Positions 58,780 through 64,000 of a stretch of DNA of 64,000 nucleotides are shown here, in pieces (position 1 is the stretch's first letter; each line of letters opens with the position of its first letter). The DNA is from Morganella morganii. GTDB lineage: Bacteria > Pseudomonadota > Gammaproteobacteria > Enterobacterales > Enterobacteriaceae. The notes under the pieces are model-generated. The model searched no databases. It had not been told where the DNA came from and saw nothing but the letters and a program-made list of their open reading frames with translations. Position numbers and translations under genes: made by a program. The stretch is taken from contig NZ_VKKS01000001.1 of the NCBI RefSeq assembly GCF_019402645.1, positions 3,205,787 through 3,269,786 of the forward strand, given 5' to 3'.

Positions 58780-60200
58780 TATTCACCTTTCACTGCGGAA
58801 AAATAACGCTGTGCATTATTGAAACAGATATCACGCACCATCTGCCCCAGCATGGTTTCATCCGCCGGAATTTCGCCGTTTACCGCCAGCGTGCCGAGCA
58901 TATTGCACAGAATGCGGCGGAAGTATTCATGACGAGTATAGGACAGGAAACTGCGTGAATCTGTCAGCATACCGACAAACTGACTTAACAGCCCGAGCTG
59001 TGACAACTGTTCCAGCTGACGCTGCATACCGTCTTTCTGGTCATTGAACCACCAGCCGGAACCAAACTGAATTTTTCCTGCGATTCCGCCGCCCTGGAAG
59101 TTGCCGATCATGGTCGCCAGTACTTCATTATCACGCGGATTCAGGCAATAAAGGATGGTGCGCGGCAGCTCATCGGTTTTATCCATTTCATCGAGCAGAC
59201 GCGAGAGCGGATAGGCCACCGGCGCATCACCGATGGAATCAAAACCGCTGTCTGCACCGAGCAGATTAAACATACGCGTGTTATTGTTGCGCAGTGCACC
59301 AATGTGCAGCTGCATCACCCAGCCGCGTTTCGCATACTGCTTTCCGAGCCAGACCAGCACTGCCGTTGCAAACTGCGCGGTGGCGGTTTCATCCGGGATT
59401 TCCCCGGCGAGGCGTTTCTGCAGAATCGCATCCAGCACGGATTCATCCGGCACCGGTGCATAACGCAGAATTTCAATACCGTGGTCAGAGGCAACACAGC
59501 CGTGCTGCGCAAAGTGCCCCAGACGGCGATCCAGCGCGGTCAGCAGGTCACTGAAACGGCGGATATCCACATCGGCACTCTGTCCGAGCTTCGCGATGTA
59601 ATCCGTGAAGCCGTCCAGCTCAATTTTAAAGGCACGATCCGGACGCCAGCTCGGACGCACTTCAACAGCAAAACTGTCATCCTGCGCAATCTGCCGGTGG
59701 TATTCCAGTGAGTCCGCCGGGTCATCCGTTGTGCCGACCATATGCACATTCATCTGCTGCATAATGCCGCGCGCGAAAAATTCCGGCTGCGTCAGTTTTT
59801 CATTAGCATCATCCCAGATGCTCTGTGCCGTTTCCGGGCCGAACACTTTGCCGGTGATACCGAACGGGCGGCGCAGTTCCAGATGTGTCCAGTGATAGAG
59901 CGGGTTGCCCAATGTCATCGGCACGGTTTTTGCCCACGCCTGATATTTTTCATAATCACTGCTGTCACGCCCGGTAATAAGCGATTCCGGGATCCCCGCT
60001 GAACGCATGCCGCGCCATTTATAGTGATCCCCTTCCAGCCAGATTTGCCCGAGGTTATCAAAACGGCGGTTTTCCGCGATTTCACGCGGATTCAGGTGGC
60101 AGTGATAGTCATAAACTGGCATGTCCGCCGCGTAGTCGTGATAAAGACGGCGGGCAATGTCGCTGTGCAGTAAAAAGTCTTCGCAAAGAAACTGTTTCAT
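58779..60200 (-). CDS. uxaC: Uronate isomerase
   Basis: A 473-residue amidohydrolase-superfamily isomerase that converts glucuronate to fructuronate and galacturonate to tagaturonate. The metal site motif [16 protein letters not shown] and later [13 protein letters not shown] are visible. ATG 60200 gives [20 protein letters not shown]; the longer frame enters uxuB. Confidence 0.95.
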   Translation of the reverse strand: MKQFLCEDFLLHSDIARRLYHDYAADMPVYDYHCHLNPREIAENRRFDNLGQIWLEGDHYKWRGMRSAGIPESLITGRDSSDYEKYQAWAKTVPMTLGNPLYHWTHLELRRPFGITGKVFGPETAQSIWDDANEKLTQPEFFARGIMQQMNVHMVGTTDDPADSLEYHRQIAQDDSFAVEVRPSWRPDRAFKIELDGFTDYIAKLGQSADVDIRRFSDLLTALDRRLGHFAQHGCVASDHGIEILRYAPVPDESVLDAILQKRLAGEIPDETATAQFATAVLVWLGKQYAKRGWVMQLHIGALRNNNTRMFNLLGADSGFDSIGDAPVAYPLSRLLDEMDKTDELPRTILYCLNPRDNEVLATMIGNFQGGGIAGKIQFGSGWWFNDQKDGMQRQLEQLSQLGLLSQFVGMLTDSRSFLSYTRHEYFRRILCNMLGTLAVNGEIPADETMLGQMVRDICFNNAQRYFSAVKGE

Positions 60201-60213
60201 AAAATCTCCGGGA

Positions 60214-61680
60214 TTACAGCGCGGCAACGGCCTGACGGGCACCGACATCAAGTAACTGCTGATACGCGCGTTTCACCGCATCAGCGAAACCCTGCTGCTT
60301 AGGCAGGTTGTCACCGAAAATGGATTCAATCGCCAGCAGTTCATCCACAACCGCGACAGACAGGCCGTGTTTTGCATAAATTGCCGCAAAAGTCTCTGCC
60401 AGCGGGTCACGCACATCAATTTTATTGCCCTGTTCATCCGTGCCGCTGACATAACGCATCCAGCCCGCCACACCCAGAGCCAGGTGACGATAGTCGCTGC
60501 CGTCCGCAATATGCTGCGCGACCGGATCCAGCAGGCGCTGCGGGAGCTTCTGGCTGCCGTCCATGGCAATCTGCCATGTCTGGTGTTTCAGGGACGGGTT
60601 GGTAAAGCGGTCAACCAGGTTATCCGCATAGGCGACCAGATCAGTTTCTTCCGGCATGGTAAGGGTCGGTGCCTGTTCATCCAGCATCAGTGCCCGCGCA
60701 GCTTTGCGGTAATCCGGGTTGGTCATGGTATCGGAAATATGGGCATAACCGCCGAGATAGCCGAGGTATGCCAGGAAGGAATGGCTGCCGTTGAGCATCC
60801 GCAGCTTCATTAATTCAAAAGGCACCACATCCTGCACAAACTGTGCACCTGCACAGTCCCACTCCGGACGACCGTTAACAAAGTTATCTTCAATCACCCA
60901 CTGACGGAACGGCTCACAGGCGATAGCACAATTATCTTCCGTTCCCAGCAGTTGCGCGATTTCCGCCAGCGTTTCCGGTGTGGCGGCCGGGACAATCCGG
61001 TCAACCATGGTACACGGGAAGGAGACACCGGATTCAATCCACGCCGCCAGGGCAGGATCCTGTAACCAGGCCAGGCCGAGGACCGCTTCGCGGGCAACAT
61101 GACCATTCTCACGGACGTTATCACAGGAGAGCACAGTAAACGGCGGCAGGCCGCGCTCATGACGGCGTTTCAGCGCCGCAGTGATGTAGCCGATAGCGGA
61201 GCGGGGTGTCTCCGGCGTGGCCAGATCCTGTTTAATCAGGGCATTTTCCGGATCAAGCTGCCCGGTGGCCGGGTCAGTGCAGTAGCCTTTTTCGGTCACG
61301 GTCAGGGAAACAATACTGACATCCGGGGAAGCCATTTTCTCAATCACCGCATCAATGCCATCGATCAGTGGGTGCATGGCTTCTTTCACCGAGCCGATAA
61401 TTTTCAGCTCTGTTTTATCCGCCCCTTTCTCTGCCACGGTATACAGCATGGACTGTGCTTTCAGCCCTTCAATCAGTGCCGCATCCTGCGCTGACATCAG
61501 GTTAACTTCGCAGTAACCCCAGTCGCTGTCTGTTTTTTCTAATACGTGATGGGTGTACAGCGCCTGATGTGCGCGGTGAAAAGCGCCGCAGCCAAGGTGA
61601 ATAATACGGGTGGTGAGACGATCAGTCGTCCAGTCAGGACGCGTTGCGGTGATCTCCGCAGTGACAAGATTCTTTTCCAT
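60214..61680 (-). CDS. uxuB: Fructuronate reductase (mannonate oxidoreductase)
   Basis: A 488-residue NAD-dependent polyol dehydrogenase with [26 protein letters not shown] and [16 protein letters not shown], matching E. coli UxuB over its length. It reduces fructuronate to mannonate. UxaB has a different C-terminal part, so UxuB is preferred. Confidence 0.94.
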   Translation of the reverse strand: MEKNLVTAEITATRPDWTTDRLTTRIIHLGCGAFHRAHQALYTHHVLEKTDSDWGYCEVNLMSAQDAALIEGLKAQSMLYTVAEKGADKTELKIIGSVKEAMHPLIDGIDAVIEKMASPDVSIVSLTVTEKGYCTDPATGQLDPENALIKQDLATPETPRSAIGYITAALKRRHERGLPPFTVLSCDNVRENGHVAREAVLGLAWLQDPALAAWIESGVSFPCTMVDRIVPAATPETLAEIAQLLGTEDNCAIACEPFRQWVIEDNFVNGRPEWDCAGAQFVQDVVPFELMKLRMLNGSHSFLAYLGYLGGYAHISDTMTNPDYRKAARALMLDEQAPTLTMPEETDLVAYADNLVDRFTNPSLKHQTWQIAMDGSQKLPQRLLDPVAQHIADGSDYRHLALGVAGWMRYVSGTDEQGNKIDVRDPLAETFAAIYAKHGLSVAVVDELLAIESIFGDNLPKQQGFADAVKRAYQQLLDVGARQAVAAL

Positions 61681-61747
61681 TACAGGCTCCCCGGGAGCGG
61701 GCTGCGGGAGAGATCCCGCAGCCCGGCAGGTACAAAGGTATGAGATA

Positions 61748-62932
61748 TTATTTTGTATAGAATGCGCGGTGAATACCCATTTCCAGACCCCGGATTTCAG
61801 CCAGCCCTTTCAGGCGGCCGATAGCAGAATAGCCCGGGTTGGTTTTCTTCTTCAGGTCATCCAGCATCTGATGGCCGTGATCCGGACGCATCGGGATCAG
61901 AGACTCTTCCCCGCTCTCGCGGCGGCGGTTCTCTTCGGCGGCAACTGCGCTTATCACATTATACATATCCACATCACCGGCCAGATGCGCCGCTTCGTGG
62001 AAGGTATTCGGGTTTTCTTCGCGCATGGTTGAACGCAGATGCAGGAAGTAAATCCGCGGACCAAAAGTCTTAATCATATTGACCAGGTCGTTGTCAGCAC
62101 GTACCCCGTAAGAACCGGTACACATGGTATAACCGTTGGCATCACTGTTGACGGTATCCGCCATCCACTGCATATCTTCAATCGTGGAGACAATACGCGG
62201 CAGACCAAGGATAGGACGCGGAGGATCATCAGGATGCACAGCCATTTTCAGGCCGCACTCTTCTGCAACCGGAATGATTTTATTCAGGAAATACGCAAAA
62301 TTCTCACGTAATTTCGCTTTATCGATACCGGCGTAACGTTTCAGGTGTTGGCGGAATTGTTCAAGTGTATAGCCTTCTTCCGCACCCGGAAGACCGGCAA
62401 TAATATTTTTTATCAGTTTTTGTTTTTCATCATCCCGCATGGTTTCAAAGCGGGTTTTGGCCTGCGCCAGTTCTGTTACTGTATAGTCCTGCTCAGCCCC
62501 TTCACGCTGTAAGAGGTAAATCTCGAACACCGCGAATTCAATCTGATCAAAACGCAATGCTTTTGAGCCGTCCGGCAGCTCATATTCCAGGTCAGTACGG
62601 GTCCAGTCGAGAACCGGCATAAAGTTGTAACAGACAGTATAAATACCACAGGCGGCGAGGTTACGCAGGGATTGCTGATAGTTGGCAATCCATTTTTCAT
62701 AATCACCGGTCTGTGTTTTGATGTCTTCGTGGATCGGTACACTTTCAACCACCGTCCATTCCAGATGATTAGCTTCAATCAGCGCTTTACGCTTCTGAAT
62801 TTCTTCTGTGCTCCAGACTTCACCGTTCGGGATATGGTGCAGCGCTGTCACGATACCGGTTGCGCCTGCCTGACGAATATCAGATAAAGTAACCGGATCT
62901 GCCGGTCCGTACCAACGCCAAGTTTGTTTCAT
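61748..62932 (-). CDS. uxuA: Mannonate dehydratase
   Basis: A 394-residue metal-dependent TIM-barrel enzyme that turns mannonate into 2-keto-3-deoxygluconate. Typical stretches are [28 protein letters not shown] at the start, [17 protein letters not shown] and [11 protein letters not shown]. First gene of the five-gene operon. Confidence 0.96.
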   Translation of the reverse strand: MKQTWRWYGPADPVTLSDIRQAGATGIVTALHHIPNGEVWSTEEIQKRKALIEANHLEWTVVESVPIHEDIKTQTGDYEKWIANYQQSLRNLAACGIYTVCYNFMPVLDWTRTDLEYELPDGSKALRFDQIEFAVFEIYLLQREGAEQDYTVTELAQAKTRFETMRDDEKQKLIKNIIAGLPGAEEGYTLEQFRQHLKRYAGIDKAKLRENFAYFLNKIIPVAEECGLKMAVHPDDPPRPILGLPRIVSTIEDMQWMADTVNSDANGYTMCTGSYGVRADNDLVNMIKTFGPRIYFLHLRSTMREENPNTFHEAAHLAGDVDMYNVISAVAAEENRRRESGEESLIPMRPDHGHQMLDDLKKKTNPGYSAIGRLKGLAEIRGLEMGIHRAFYTK

Positions 62933-63090
62933 ACTAAACCTCGTTTATGCTCCGTAAAGATAACCGGATAACCTTGTTCAGCAGGTGATACTGCCTGTTT
63001 TATTTCGCCGCCCCGGTTTTGCGAACCGGGAAACACGTCAGCAGGTTTCCGGAACGGTATAGTGACATACAACATCATAGCAAACCATTC

Positions 63091-63259
63091 TGGTCAACCA
63101 ATTTGGTTAACCAGATCACAATAAGGCGATCATTTTGGGCGACCAATATAAAACCAAGAGTTTGATCACATAATGATGCCTACCTTTTATGCAGAATCCC
63201 ATTGAATCAGTAAGAAAATAAGTTAACAGCGATGGATCGCCCATAAATTTGGTTAACCA
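63091..63259. promoter_or_regulatory. Four UxuR/ExuR-type operators
   Basis: TGGTCAACCA (63091-63100), TGGTTAACCA (63104-63113), TGGGCGACCA (63136-63145, two central-adjacent changes) and TGGTTAACCA (63250-63259) fit the TGGTNNACCA core of UxuR/ExuR sites. They lie between divergent uxuA and exuT, so a uronate-responsive GntR-type repressor probably controls both. No such regulator gene is inside the window. Confidence 0.75.
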
Positions 63260-63333
63260 ATAATCAAAGCCGGTTTAACCATTCTGAAAGACAGGGTTGA
63301 CGGAAAAACAGCATAAAATTCAAAAGGCTGACT

Positions 63334-64000
63334 ATGAAAACAATTAAACATTACAGATGGCATATGATTCTGCTGGTATGCTTCATAACCATCATTAACT
63401 ACCTTGATCGTACCGCATTAGGTGTTGCAGCACCGACAATTATGAATGACCTGGGGATCACCAAAGAACAGTATTCCTGGGTTGTCAGCGCATTCCAGCT
63501 GGCATACACCATCGGTCAGCCAATCATGGGTTTCTTTATTGATACGATTGGTCTGAAACTCGGTTTCTTTATCTGTGCCATCATCTGGGGTCTTGCCACC
63601 ATGGCTCACGCACTGACCGGCTCCTGGCAGGGTCTGGCCTTTATGCGCGGGATCATGGGTTTCAGTGAAGCCTCCGCCATTCCTGCCGGTGTAAAAACCG
63701 CCGCTACCTGGTTCCCGGCAAAAGAGCGCGGGATCGCCACCGGTGTGTTTAACATGGGGACATCTTTCGGTGCGATGCTGGCTCCGCCGCTGATCGCCTG
63801 GTGTATCATGTTCCACAGCTGGCAGTTCGCCTTTATTGTTGCCGGTGCGCTGGCCATTGTCGCCGCCTTTGTCTGGTTCTTCTTTTATAAAGATCCGAAA
63901 GATGCAAAACGCCTGTCTGATGAAGAACGTGCCTATATTGAAAACGGCCAGGAAAAACACCTCAAATCAACAAAGAAAGAAAAAACTTCTGTTATCAATA
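63334..64000 (+). CDS. exuT: Hexuronate transporter, N-terminal part
   Basis: The first 222 residues of an MFS permease of the anion:cation symporter group; the gene runs past the window end. Six helices are visible, with INYLDRTALGVAAPTIMNDL in helix 1 and TWFPAKERGIATGVFNMGTSFGAM after helix 4. Position, divergent from the uronate operon and sharing its operators, supports ExuT-type glucuronate import. Confidence 0.85.
   Translation, partial: MKTIKHYRWHMILLVCFITIINYLDRTALGVAAPTIMNDLGITKEQYSWVVSAFQLAYTIGQPIMGFFIDTIGLKLGFFICAIIWGLATMAHALTGSWQGLAFMRGIMGFSEASAIPAGVKTAATWFPAKERGIATGVFNMGTSFGAMLAPPLIAWCIMFHSWQFAFIVAGALAIVAAFVWFFFYKDPKDAKRLSDEERAYIENGQEKHLKSTKKEKTSVIN

Noticed and set aside
63121-63175. 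CRP sites before exuT
   Set aside because: Two TCACA half-sites lack a good TGTGA partner at the right spacing.

Overview
The window looks like chromosomal DNA of a gammaproteobacterium of the order Enterobacterales, most probably Morganellaceae and possibly Morganella morganii. The reasons are near E. coli-level protein similarity in OmpR, EnvZ, PhoU, FeoB, GlpD and AdeP, an enteric-type order (greB, tex, feoABC, bioH, gntX, nfuA, glp genes), two MrpJ-type regulators of the kind multiplied in Proteus and its relatives, and a methionine gamma-lyase locus. The species name is an inference from memory of gene content, not a search result.

Layout: 1-5.0 kb holds the end of glnG, hemN, a SemiSWEET-like gene, yihI and a GT39-type glycosyltransferase. 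5.1-9.0 kb holds adeP with a PurR-type box and a polar amino acid ABC importer that lacks its ATPase gene. 9.3-16.7 kb is the complete pstSCAB-phoU operon with a Pho box, followed by envZ, ompR and greB, all on the minus strand. 16.9-28.5 kb is tex, feoABC (FNR and Fur boxes), bioH, gntX, nfuA, glpEGR and glpD. 28.5-31.1 kb is a decayed accessory stretch with fragments of a LysE-type exporter, an ArdC-type antirestriction protein, a serine-recombinase helix-turn-helix and a solo IS26/IS6-type terminal repeat, among which a DUF1622 gene and a methyltransferase gene are intact. 31.2-35.7 kb holds a DUF4026 gene, an AlkA-like glycosylase and poxB.

36-49 kb holds an M20 amidohydrolase convergent with a CysB-like regulator, an MrpJ-type regulator, a 1.2 kb AT-rich gap, proP, phrB, and then a striking module. 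In this module a TyrR-like sigma-54 activator is divergent from megL (methionine gamma-lyase) and an amino acid permease gene, with a consensus -24/-12 promoter, tandem CTTTCCACTT repeats, a perfect FNR box and a small membrane-protein ORF in between. A second MrpJ-type regulator gene follows.

49.6-57 kb is atoDAEB with atoSC, with a second sigma-54 promoter and three related palindromes. 57.1-64 kb is a compact glucuronate operon (uxuA, uxuB, uxaC, kdgK, eda) divergent from an ExuT-type transporter gene cut by the window end, with four UxuR/ExuR-type operators between.

Taken together, the right half concerns growth on alternative carbon and sulfur sources (short-chain fatty acids, hexuronates, sulfur amino acids), with signs of oxygen-responsive control. 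The most interesting region is 43.3-49.1 kb.
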